Of a stretch of 64,000 nt of DNA, positions 57,581 through 64,000 are shown in pieces. Both the position numbers and the translations under genes were made by a program. A model generated the notes under the pieces. That model did not search any database. It saw only the letters and a program-made list of their open reading frames with translations, and was not told where the DNA came from. How positions within the stretch are numbered: position 1 is the first letter of the stretch; every line of letters starts with the position of its first letter. The stretch lies in the NCBI GenBank assembly GCA_026225395.1, contig JAMFSR010000026.1, positions 310,001 to 374,000 on the forward strand, written 5' to 3'. The stretch is from Granulicella sapmiensis (GTDB taxonomy: Bacteria > Acidobacteriota > Terriglobia > Terriglobales > Acidobacteriaceae).

Positions 57581-58933
57581 GTGGGTTTGAGTTCGCATAG
57601 CGTCGCGTTGCTGTCGATGGCGTTCGCAGCAATCGCGATTTTGATCGTCCTGATCAGCATCGTGAAGCTGCATCCGTTTGTCTCGCTGGTAGTTGTGAGC
57701 CTGGGGTTAGGGCTGGCGGTAGGGATGAAGCCGGCAGCGCTGGCGCAGACGTTTGAAGAAGGCGTCGGATTCACCCTCGGCCACGTCGCCGTGGTCATCG
57801 CCCTGGGGACGATCCTGGGCAAGATGATGGCCGAGAGCGGCGGCGCCGATGAGATCGCGCGAACCCTGGTGAATGTCGCGGGCAAGCGTGGAATTCCGTG
57901 GGCAATGCTGGCGGTGGGGATCGTGACCGGACTGCCCGTGTTCTTTGAAGTCGGATTTGTGCTGATGATTCCTATAGCGTTTACCGTGGCGCGAAGGAGC
58001 GGGAGTTCGATCGTTCTGGTGGCGCTTCCGCTGGTGGCCGGTCTCTCCGTGGTGCATGCGTTTGTGCCGCCGCATCCAGCCGCGATGGCCGCGGTGATTC
58101 TGTATCAGGCGAATATCGGAAGGACGCTCGGCTATGCGCTGATGATCGGTGTGCCCGCAGCGGTTTTAGCTGGGCCGCTGTATGCGATGTTCATCGCGCC
58201 GCGCATTGGAGCGGTGGAAGCTAACGAACTCGCAGAACAGTTTGTGGAACGCGAGGCGGCCGCAAAGGTGCCGAGTTTTGGCTTGACTGTCGCGACGATC
58301 CTGTTGCCGGTGGTCTTGATGCTGCTCGGCGGCTGGGCGGATGTGTTGACAGCTGCAGGAAGTCGATCCAATGCGGCGTTGCACTTCGTTGGTGGCGCGG
58401 ATGTTGCTCTGCTGATAGGCGTGCTCGTCGGCTTCGTTACGTTTGGGTTGATGCAGGGAATCTCGCGCGTTCGTTTGTTGTCCATGGCAAGCGAAGGCTT
58501 GCCGGCGACGGCGGGCGCAATCCTTCTGATAGGCGCCGGCGGTGGGTTTGGAAGGATTCTGCAGAACAGTGGAGTCTCGGGAGCGGTACTGGAGGTAGCA
58601 CAGCATGCGCATCTGTCACTGCTGTTGATGGCCTGGCTGATTGCCGCATTGCTGCGGGTTTCGATTGGGTCAAGCACAGTCGCGATGACGACCGCGGCAA
58701 GCATCGTCGCACCGCTGGCCCTGCATACAGTCGGCGCGAGCCCGGAATTGCTTGTCATTGCAACGGGCGCGGGAAGCATCATGTTCTCGCATGTAAATGA
58801 CGGAGGATTCTGGCTCATCAAGAGTTACTTGAACCTCAGCGTGCCGCAGACGCTGAAGACCTGGTCGATTCTTGAGACGATTCTCTCAGTGATGGGGCTG
58901 CTTGGCGTTTTAGTGGCTTCGGCGGTGCGCTAA
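57581..58933 (+). CDS. GntP-family gluconate/sugar-acid:H+ symporter
   Basis: A 450-residue transporter with about 12 membrane helices. Typical GntP patterns: PFVSLVVVSLGLGLAVGMKPAALAQTFEEGVGFTLGHVAVVIALGTILGKMMAESGGADEIARTLV at the N-terminal half, and LVAGLSVVHAFVPPHPAA in the middle. The family imports gluconate and related sugar acids such as 2-keto-3-deoxygluconate. The uronate genes lie about 4 kb away. The start is GTG at 57581 behind GAGGA. A perfect hairpin terminator follows directly. Confidence 0.93.
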   Translation: MGLSSHSVALLSMAFAAIAILIVLISIVKLHPFVSLVVVSLGLGLAVGMKPAALAQTFEEGVGFTLGHVAVVIALGTILGKMMAESGGADEIARTLVNVAGKRGIPWAMLAVGIVTGLPVFFEVGFVLMIPIAFTVARRSGSSIVLVALPLVAGLSVVHAFVPPHPAAMAAVILYQANIGRTLGYALMIGVPAAVLAGPLYAMFIAPRIGAVEANELAEQFVEREAAAKVPSFGLTVATILLPVVLMLLGGWADVLTAAGSRSNAALHFVGGADVALLIGVLVGFVTFGLMQGISRVRLLSMASEGLPATAGAILLIGAGGGFGRILQNSGVSGAVLEVAQHAHLSLLLMAWLIAALLRVSIGSSTVAMTTAASIVAPLALHTVGASPELLVIATGAGSIMFSHVNDGGFWLIKSYLNLSVPQTLKTWSILETILSVMGLLGVLVASAVR

Positions 58934-58963
58934 GCAAAGAGCCGCCCGAAGGCGGCTCTTTGC
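58934..58963. terminator. Bidirectional hairpin terminator after GntP-type gene
   Basis: GCAAAGAGCCGCC at 58934-58946 pairs perfectly with GGCGGCTCTTTGC at 58951-58963 around a CGAA tetraloop. The stem begins directly after the stop codon. The DinB-like gene converges with its stop at 58980, so the hairpin can serve both. Confidence 0.9.
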
Positions 58964-58979
58964 CTGCGATGATCCGGTG

Positions 58980-59564
58980 CTACTTACCGGCGCTGGCTGG
59001 TGGGGTAATGTCGTTCATGCGGAGGTACTCGACTGCCTGACCATACTCGTCTTCGCCGTGGGCGATGGCTCCGGCGAAGGTGGTAGCGCGTGTTTGCAGG
59101 CCGCGGGTGCTTTCGAAAGCATTTGCCGGCGTAACATTCGCGACGGCCTTGTGTGCGAAGGCAAAGGTTGCAGCAAGGGCTTTGAGGATGTCTTCTTTGG
59201 AGGTGAGGGCGCCAATGGCTTTGGCATCGACATCAGGCTTGATGCCGCCGACGGCGCCGAAGAAGAAGTAGTTGGCCTGGATCGTGTGCGTGACGATCTG
59301 GGCGAAGGTGCGAACGCCGTCGTACTTCACCTTCTGGCCTGGAACAAAGATGGCCGCGCTGGGAGCGAAGGCGTACTTATCGGCGGGCATGGCTTCCGCT
59401 GCGCCTGTCCAAAGCTTTTCGAGCGAAGAGACGGCTACATCCATTGACTTGGCCGGGTCGACGACAGTCCCAGGGGCGATGTCAGGACCCTTGGACATTT
59501 GGGCGGTTGCGGCGAGGGTGGTTAGGGAAAGGGCGACGACGGCAGCGAGGCGCTTGAAGGACAT
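58980..59564 (-). CDS. Exported DinB-like protein
   Basis: A 194-residue protein with a signal peptide to about TAAQ (residue 21), then a DinB-like four-helix bundle (about 35-185) that includes KYAFAPSAAIFVPGQKVKYDGVRTFAQIVTHTIQANYFFF, where a conserved His lies in VTHTIQ, and GEDEYGQAVEYLRMNDITPP. DinB proteins often bind a metal through three histidines; fewer are visible here. The function of exported DinB proteins is unknown. The ATG at 59564 follows AGGAGA; the longer frame upstream is not used. Confidence 0.85.
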   Translation of the reverse strand: MSFKRLAAVVALSLTTLAATAQMSKGPDIAPGTVVDPAKSMDVAVSSLEKLWTGAAEAMPADKYAFAPSAAIFVPGQKVKYDGVRTFAQIVTHTIQANYFFFGAVGGIKPDVDAKAIGALTSKEDILKALAATFAFAHKAVANVTPANAFESTRGLQTRATTFAGAIAHGEDEYGQAVEYLRMNDITPPASAGK

Positions 59565-59645
59565 GGTCTTTCTCCTGTGTGGGGCGAGATAAGCGTAGCA
59601 GAATGTCGGAAGGGACCGGTGTGGAATGGGTGCAATGTCGTACAT

Positions 59646-59677
59646 TGAAACGACTCGGTCTGCGCGGTTTCGTTTCA
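59646..59677. promoter_or_regulatory. Inverted repeat upstream of metallophosphoesterase gene
   Basis: TGAAACGA (59646-59653) and TCGTTTCA (59670-59677) form a perfect 8-bp inverted repeat with a 16-bp spacer. It ends 36 bp before the chosen start of the metallophosphoesterase gene and may be an operator. Confidence 0.45.
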
Positions 59678-59713
59678 TGTTTTGACCTCTATTTCTTTCT
59701 CAAGGAAGCACTT

Positions 59714-61024
59714 TTGTCAGCAATCGATTACTCAAAGCCTGCACGATCGAAGCAGACGCGCCACAAATCGCGGCATATTGCGCGGTTGAGCAGCATTCCA
59801 GTCTTTGGCCGCAGCAAACTCCTCTCGCGCATTCAAAGCGTTGCGGCTCAATCCGCTCCGGGACGGCGCTATCCGCAGATGATGGCGTTTCTGGAGGTTT
59901 CGAAGTGGCTCGTTCCTTACTTTCGCGATGTCTTTCACAAGAACGCGAGGTATCGGACCTATCCCACCGGTGAGAGCGGCGTGTTTCCCGCAGGATCACC
60001 GAGTAGTGCGCTACGGGTTGCGGTAGCGGCGGACTGGGGTACGGGGACGCTGGAGTCGGAGCAGGTTGCAGCCAACATTAAGGCCGGCAAGCCGCACTTC
60101 ACGCTGCACCTCGGTGACGTCTATCACCTCGGCGATGCGCAGGAGATCGAAGAGAACTGTCTCGGGCAGACGACGAAGAACTATGGCGGCGTTGCATGGC
60201 CGTTTGGTTCACGCGGCAGCTTTGCGCTGATGGGGAACCATGAGATGTACTCCGGCGGTCAGGGATATTATGAGCGCTTCCTGCCGAAGCTGGGTCTGTT
60301 GCATGGCGATGGAACGGTGAAGAGCCAGCAGTATGCAGGGTTCTTCTGCCTGGAGACGGAGCATTGGATACTGCTCGGTCTGGATACGGGATATCACTCG
60401 GGAGGAATTCCGCTGCTTGGCGCGATTCCGGGAGTGAATACCATTCCTGCGCTGAATGTAGATGCGCGGTTCGACGACAAGATGCTGAAGTGGCTGAAGG
60501 CGACGATGGACGTTGTGCAGCCGAAGACGGGCGCGAAGAAGACGGTGATCGTGATGACGCATCATCAGCCGTTAAGCTCATTTGAGCAGTACTACACGAA
60601 ACCCGCGCAGCAGTTGGCCGATCTGGGGATTCTGGATGGGCAAGAGTTCGTCTGGCTCTATGGCCATGAGCACCGGCTGACTATCTATCGGAAGCAGGAA
60701 GTCGTGGAGGGGTTAGTAGCTTATCCGCGATGCATAGGGCATGGTGGAATGCCTGTGAGCGTATCCAAGCTGCGAAAGCCCGATGAAAAGGTGCTGTATT
60801 ACGATCCGCGTGTGCATGCGATCGATGTGGAGCATCCGAAGACAAAGGTTGGCTACAACGGGCATTTGATGCTGATCCTCGAAGGCGACAGGCTGACGAT
60901 TGAGTATCACGATATTGTGAAAAATCGCGTGCTGTTGACCGAGACGTTCCGGCAGGGCCCGGGCGGCGAATTGGAGCATACGTGCTCGAAGGCGGCCGAG
61001 AGAGGGTTGAAGACGGGCCGCTAA
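59714..61024 (+). CDS. Calcineurin-like metallophosphoesterase
   Basis: A 436-residue protein with the metallophosphoesterase motifs in order: VAVAADWGTG, LHLGDVYHLG, MGNHEMYSG, VIVMTHHQPLSS and LYGHEHRL, which together provide the two-metal site. N-terminal residues 1-95 are basic and precede the domain; the region after about residue 360 is a beta-rich tail. The start is chosen as the TTG at 59714, preceded by AAGGAAG five bases earlier; the frame is open to 59579 (GTG) with an ATG at 59603, but no ribosome binding site stands before these. The substrate is unknown. Confidence 0.82.
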   Translation: MSAIDYSKPARSKQTRHKSRHIARLSSIPVFGRSKLLSRIQSVAAQSAPGRRYPQMMAFLEVSKWLVPYFRDVFHKNARYRTYPTGESGVFPAGSPSSALRVAVAADWGTGTLESEQVAANIKAGKPHFTLHLGDVYHLGDAQEIEENCLGQTTKNYGGVAWPFGSRGSFALMGNHEMYSGGQGYYERFLPKLGLLHGDGTVKSQQYAGFFCLETEHWILLGLDTGYHSGGIPLLGAIPGVNTIPALNVDARFDDKMLKWLKATMDVVQPKTGAKKTVIVMTHHQPLSSFEQYYTKPAQQLADLGILDGQEFVWLYGHEHRLTIYRKQEVVEGLVAYPRCIGHGGMPVSVSKLRKPDEKVLYYDPRVHAIDVEHPKTKVGYNGHLMLILEGDRLTIEYHDIVKNRVLLTETFRQGPGGELEHTCSKAAERGLKTGR

Positions 61025-61431
61025 GCGGGAGGGCCGTCGAGCCAGGCGCCGTTAGACTTGTGCTTGTTGAGGGCTTCCATGGCACTGGTGCGGGCGTGGG
61101 AGATTGTGGTTTCACACTTGGAGGTGTCCGGTGCGGTTTTGGCCTGGATGTGGCAGGCGGCGATGGCATAGATGAGGTTCTTGGTTTCGTCGACGACTTC
61201 GCGCTCGCCTTGTTCCGCGATCATCTGGTCGAGGTTGGCCTGCGCGGCTTTGAGTTGCAGCATCTCGGGGTCGAACTGAGGGTCGGGAGCCTTGATGTCG
61301 GTGTGGTCCGCGTCGTCGATCACGGTTTCGGCGGCTACGACGAAGGTGTTGCGAAGGATCGGGTGACGCGTCGGCATGGGGTACTGCGGCAGGAAGAGGA
61401 GGGTTGAAGCCAGGAGGTGGGTGATGTTCAT
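61021..61431 (-). CDS. Hypothetical protein with coiled-coil-like helical body
   Basis: A 136-residue protein with a short hydrophobic N-terminus (NITHLLASTLLFLP), possibly a signal sequence, then a helical region rich in Ala, Glu, Gln and Asp (about 55-120) with two cysteines (CHIQ and SKCETT). No family was recognised. It has an AAGGGAAAG ribosome binding site. Its stop codon and that of the metallophosphoesterase share the four bases CTAA, so the genes are fully convergent with no room for a terminator. Confidence 0.6.
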   Translation of the reverse strand: MNITHLLASTLLFLPQYPMPTRHPILRNTFVVAAETVIDDADHTDIKAPDPQFDPEMLQLKAAQANLDQMIAEQGEREVVDETKNLIYAIAACHIQAKTAPDTSKCETTISHARTSAMEALNKHKSNGAWLDGPPA

Positions 61432-61636
61432 CGGTACTCGCTTTCCCTTGGAACTGGTATTGGTTCCGCTTCATTGTGATGCTTGACTATAGGGTGGGGT
61501 ACCCCCCCACCGCTATGTAGCGGGTATCTTGGACGTAAGTGGTTTAGAATCTGTGGCGCTAGGGCAGGGGTATCTTGTAAATATGCCCTTTTAAACGGGT
61601 TGCGTGCAAATTATTCATTTAAAGGAGCTTAGCGAC

Positions 61637-61684
61637 ATGACTCGTGTGGTTGCAGGTGAGTGTGGGCTTCTATATCTATTGTAG
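61637..61684 (+). CDS. Possible 15-residue small protein
   Basis: ATG at 61637 opens 15 codons before TAG: MTRVVAGECGLLYLL. The Shine-Dalgarno sequence AAAGGAG at 61621-61627 is close to ideal, with a 9-base spacing. The frame has a hydrophobic C-terminal half and one cysteine. A terminator follows 24 bp later. Nothing downstream on this strand is close enough to be led by it, so it would be a stand-alone small protein or a leader peptide. Chance occurrence cannot be excluded. Confidence 0.4.
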   Translation: MTRVVAGECGLLYLL

Positions 61685-61707
61685 TGAATTGGATGGGGTG
61701 ATTGTGC

Positions 61708-61734
61708 AAAGCCTATCGGCTTTTGTTTGTTGTA
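61708..61734 (+). terminator. Terminator after the 15-codon frame
   Basis: AAAGCC (61708-61713) and GGCTTT (61718-61723) pair with a TATC loop; TTTGTTTGTTG follows. On the + strand this is a small intrinsic terminator. On the minus strand it also lies just after the methyltransferase-like gene stop (61736), but without a T-rich tail. Confidence 0.65.
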
Positions 61735-61735
61735 C

Positions 61736-62764
61736 TTAGTCTGTTTGAGAGCTTGACAGAATTCTGGACGTCTCGGCTACCTCGCAGACGAAGCCGGGGT
61801 GTGGTTCCCATTGGTAGCGAAAGAGGAGTTGCTCATTGCCGCGGAGCTGCTGGTGGAGGTCCTTGGGCAGGGTGATGCTGGTGTCGTTGCCGGAGAGGGC
61901 TTCGTTCTTGTAGACCGTAACGGTTGTGGTGAGGCTGAGGCCGCCGGGGGTAGAGAGCGTGGGAACGGTCAGGTGGGTCTCCTGTGGCGGCTGCATGGAA
62001 TGTTGGCCTATTTCATATACGGTACCGAAAGTTTGGAAGGTGGGGCTTGGGACGACTTCGGTGGAGTACGGTTGCCAGCGCTGTACGGCGCCCTGGATGG
62101 AGATGCTTTGGGGAAGGAAGAGAGCGCGTGGTTGAAGCTGCGGGAGAAGGTTAAGCATGATGGCGAGCTGGGTTTCGTTCTGGAGAGCCCGCTGCATGGT
62201 TTCGGAGAGGACGAGGTGGAAGGGCTCGGCGGTGGGCATGACAAAGGTGGCGGCGTCGGCGAGCTGGCTGGCGAGGAGCCATGGTTCGAGGTCGAGGGCC
62301 CGATAGAGACGCTGCACGGACTGGAGCGAGTGCGGGTTGACGTCGAGCAGATGCCAACCGACTTCCTGTGCGGAGAACCTAACGATGAGTGGCGTGAGTA
62401 GGGAAGCATAAGGGCCGCAGCCGGCGTAGAGGATGCGTATGCGCTCACCGGGGAACTGCTGTTGGAGGTCGCGGATGGCATGCTCGATGCCGCGGAGAAA
62501 GACGGCGGTGCGCTGGCCTTCGAGCAGGCAGAAGGCGGCGGCGGAGGCGCCGAGAGCGAGGCCGGAGGGCAGGGCGATGTCGGGCGAGCCATTGTAGTCG
62601 AAGGCGTCAACGCCGGTGGCCTGATGGAAGAGTGCATACCAGCGATGGACGGCGGCGTGGATGAGGCCGTGTTGCTCGGGGTGGTCGTGGATGAGGCGGA
62701 GGGATTGATCGAATGCAGTGCGGGCTTCGGCCGCGAGCGTGGCGGGGGACGGAGCTTGGGGCAT
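61736..62764 (-). CDS. SAM-dependent methyltransferase-like protein
   Basis: A 342-residue protein. The middle carries a class I methyltransferase motif I, IRILYAGCGPYASLLTPL, then LLDVNPHSLQSVQRLYRAL as motif II, and LVLSETMQRALQNETQLAIMLNLLPQL with RALFLPQSISIQGAVQRW afterwards, which recalls the protein-arginine-methyltransferase-like layout. The substrate is unknown. The start at 62764 has no ribosome binding site; TATCCT lies seven bases upstream and could be a -10, giving a leaderless message. The frame is open further upstream but lies opposite the next gene. Confidence 0.72.
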   Translation of the reverse strand: MPQAPSPATLAAEARTAFDQSLRLIHDHPEQHGLIHAAVHRWYALFHQATGVDAFDYNGSPDIALPSGLALGASAAAFCLLEGQRTAVFLRGIEHAIRDLQQQFPGERIRILYAGCGPYASLLTPLIVRFSAQEVGWHLLDVNPHSLQSVQRLYRALDLEPWLLASQLADAATFVMPTAEPFHLVLSETMQRALQNETQLAIMLNLLPQLQPRALFLPQSISIQGAVQRWQPYSTEVVPSPTFQTFGTVYEIGQHSMQPPQETHLTVPTLSTPGGLSLTTTVTVYKNEALSGNDTSITLPKDLHQQLRGNEQLLFRYQWEPHPGFVCEVAETSRILSSSQTD

Positions 62765-62840
62765 GCAGGAGAGGATACATGCCTGGAAGTTGCCGTGCGA
62801 GGATGACCCTCTGCGTTTGGGTCCGGTAGCATTACTCGGT

Positions 62841-63269
62841 ATGGTCTTCGTGAGTCTTACGCGGTTGCGAGTGCGGTCGGTGCGGTTCCTGCCGCTGTTT
62901 GCGTGGCATGCGTTGCGGTCGAATGCGCAGGTGAAGCGGGCACCGGGGTTTCTGCATGGAGCGTTGCTGCCGGACCGCGAGCGAACCTTCTGGACGATGA
63001 CGGTGTGGGAGAGCCAGGAGGCCATGCGCGGATACATGCTGGCCGGCGACCACAAGAAGGCGATGCCGCACCTGATGGGGTGGTGCGATGAGGCGTCCGT
63101 TGCCCACTGGGAGCAGGAAGGCGACACGCTGCCGACGTGGGAGGAAGCGGACGGGCGGATGCGGGTTACGGGGAGGGCTTCGAAGGTGCGGTACCCGAGT
63201 CCGCACCATGCGGACTTGAGTTACCGGGAGCCGCGGACGACGAGGGCTGCGCCGATTCGGCGGGGATAA
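62841..63269 (+). CDS. Dimeric alpha/beta-barrel (antibiotic-monooxygenase-like) protein
   Basis: A 142-residue protein whose first 100 residues match the small ferredoxin-like, dimeric alpha/beta-barrel fold found in monooxygenase-like and DUF3291-type proteins: FVSLTRLRVRSVRFLPLFAWHALRS, then GFLHGALLPDRERTFWTMTVWESQEAMRGYM, then HLMGWCDEASVAHWEQ. The C-terminal 30 residues are basic. No ribosome binding site stands before the ATG. A weak TAGCAT eight bases upstream would fit a leaderless transcript. It is divergent from the methyltransferase-like gene across 76 bp. Confidence 0.72.
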   Translation: MVFVSLTRLRVRSVRFLPLFAWHALRSNAQVKRAPGFLHGALLPDRERTFWTMTVWESQEAMRGYMLAGDHKKAMPHLMGWCDEASVAHWEQEGDTLPTWEEADGRMRVTGRASKVRYPSPHHADLSYREPRTTRAAPIRRG

Positions 63270-63368
63270 CGCGGTTGTGCGTGGAGGGCATCTGAGAGTA
63301 GTGTTGCGATCGCCGATTTTCTGCGGCTTCTCGATAATGGCTGCCGGGACGACGGACGAGGTGCTGCT

Positions 63369-63572
63369 ATGTGCTATCGATGCTTTCGGGTTCTGTTGCT
63401 GGTGCTGGGGATTGCGATGGTGGTGGCAGGGGGTTTGCCGATCTTTGCCATGATGCAGGTGCCGGAAGCGTGGGAGACTCCGCTGATCGCAGCGAAGCTG
63501 ATCTTTCTGCCGGTGGGTGCGATCTGCCTGATGGGGGCTGCGGGGTTGCAGGCACGGTATGGGCGACGGTGA
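63369..63572 (+). CDS. Small two-helix membrane protein
   Basis: A 67-residue protein with two strongly hydrophobic helices (about 7-27 and 39-59) joined by a short loop MMQVPEAWETP. A GAGGTG element precedes the ATG by six bases. No family recognised. The neighbouring frame starting two bases later is a shadow without membrane character. It ends 72 bp before the stop codon of the oxygenase gene. Confidence 0.6.
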   Translation: MCYRCFRVLLLVLGIAMVVAGGLPIFAMMQVPEAWETPLIAAKLIFLPVGAICLMGAAGLQARYGRR

Positions 63573-63644
63573 AGATTTAGCCGATGGGTGGTTCGGCGGG
63601 GAGACCGGTGGGACTGATCTCTGGCTCGCTTGGGGGAAGAGCGT

Positions 63645-64000
63645 TCAATTGTCACGATGCAGCCAGCAGTTGACGACGAAGCGGAAGTCGGCGAAGTTGC
63701 CGGTGGTCTGGACGACGGGCGTGACCTCGTGGCCGAGCGAGGAAGGGAAGACGAGAAGCGTGTTCTGCTCCGGCGCGATGGTGACGAAGTCGTCTGGAGC
63801 GCAATCCGGACCGGGGTGGGCGCGTAGATCGTAGAGGCGGAGGTCGCCGCCGGTGAAGAGCTTGGGTGAGCGATAGAAGTAGTAGATGGCCGTGAGCATG
63901 CGGCGGGTGGATGCGTGCGAGGTGCCGGAGCCGGTGTCGGTGTGGAAGGCGAAGTGGGCGCCGTCCCCATAGGCGGCTATCTGGAGCTCGACGCGGTTCT
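63645..64000 (-). CDS. 2-oxoglutarate/Fe(II)-dependent oxygenase, C-terminal part
   Basis: The gene enters from the right edge; about 117 codons are visible. The iron ligands are seen as AFHTD (His-x-Asp) near the edge and the distal His in VFPSSLGHEVTPV; the 2-oxoglutarate-binding Arg is likely in NFADFRFVVNCWLH. GGDLRLYDL is typical of prolyl-4-hydroxylase-like enzymes. The N-terminus is outside the window, so the substrate, protein or small molecule, cannot be judged. Confidence 0.82.
   Translation of the reverse strand, partial: NRVELQIAAYGDGAHFAFHTDTGSGTSHASTRRMLTAIYYFYRSPKLFTGGDLRLYDLRAHPGPDCAPDDFVTIAPEQNTLLVFPSSLGHEVTPVVQTTGNFADFRFVVNCWLHRDN

Larger units (their letters stand above)
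61432..61735 (+). other. AT-rich intergenic region holding a possible mini-gene unit
   Basis: A 304-bp region with no long gene. It contains a duplicated GGGTATCTTG (61521-61530 and 61567-61576), a small hairpin AGGGCA/TGCCCT (61560-61565 and 61583-61588), a 15-codon frame behind a strong ribosome binding site, and a terminator. These features are listed separately. The region is visibly AT-richer than its neighbours. Confidence 0.5.

Noticed and set aside
61550-61600. Sigma-54 promoter (TGGCGC near 61552) for the mini unit
   Set aside because: The TGGCAC-N5-TTGC spacing is not met; only the first hexamer partly matches.
1-64000. tRNA, rRNA, insertion sequences or prophage
   Set aside because: No transposase, integrase, terminal repeats or tRNA-like T-loop with matching acceptor stem were recognised on either strand. 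A covariance search could still find a small RNA I missed.

Overview
The window reads as chromosomal DNA of a Gram-negative, flagellated, GC-rich acidobacterium, most likely of the Terriglobia (Granulicella/Terriglobus/Edaphobacter type). This placement is inferred from gene content and style: a TonB-dependent receptor, an OprB-like porin, an M13 peptidase ending in CxxW, a cupredoxin-like lipoprotein, the FlbD-MotA-MotB order, and frequent 4-bp ATGA/GTGA gene overlaps. No rRNA, tRNA, insertion sequence, prophage or CRISPR array was recognised. Nearly all the sequence is tightly packed protein-coding genes, truncated at both window ends (a methyltransferase at the left, a 2-oxoglutarate/Fe(II) oxygenase at the right).

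Layout. 1-1.5 kb: partial methyltransferase and an ArsP/YraQ-type permease. 1.7-7.0 kb: flagellar region, with flbD-motA-motB leftward and fliC, fliD, fliS rightward; sigma-28-like promoters precede fliC and fliD. 7-11 kb: ABC exporter, secreted FKBP prolyl isomerase, M29 aminopeptidase. 11-17 kb: MarR regulator divergent from a TonB-dependent receptor, then the aspartate-pathway operon asd-lysC-dapB. 17-32 kb: cupredoxin-like lipoprotein, NAD-type isocitrate dehydrogenase, OprB-like porin, NrdR, a HAD/lytic transglycosylase/YbhN operon, FUSC transporter, DMT exporter, M13 peptidase, a beta-propeller-like protein, rpsT. 32.6-36.8 kb: a YtrA-type GntR/ABC operon with a clear operator, a cold-shock protein, and a MarR-GNAT fusion. 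36.8-41.9 kb: the phoH-ybeY-corC-era-GNAT operon behind a long leader. 41.9-48 kb: NtrY/NtrX-like two-component pair, alanine dehydrogenase, solitary mreB. 48-49 kb: an AT-richer four-helix membrane protein. 49.2-54.6 kb: uronate catabolism (kduD, kduI, kdgK, eda, Tat-type alginate-lyase-family protein). 54.6-57.3 kb: heme oxygenase and a membrane GGDEF-EAL protein. 57.6-64 kb: GntP-type permease, secreted DinB-like protein, metallophosphoesterase and small proteins.

How the genes fit together. The uronate genes form a route from unsaturated uronates (pectin or alginate breakdown) through 2-keto-3-deoxygluconate and its 6-phosphate to pyruvate and glyceraldehyde-3-phosphate; the GntP-type permease a few kb away could supply sugar acids. 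asd, lysC and dapB form the entry to lysine, threonine and diaminopimelate. The flagellar block encodes filament, cap, filament chaperone and stator.

The most unusual signals are: (i) short intergenic tracts built on a strict 7-bp period at five places, resembling the heptanucleotide tandem repeats known from cyanobacteria; (ii) an NtrX-like regulator whose sigma-54 contact loop GAFTGA is replaced; (iii) a self-contained mini transcription unit with a 15-codon reading frame behind a near-perfect ribosome binding site; (iv) a YtrA-type operator lying inside a promoter that predicts a leaderless GTG-started mRNA; (v) a promoter-terminator unit and structured leader before phoH. I saw no clear new defence or mobile system.
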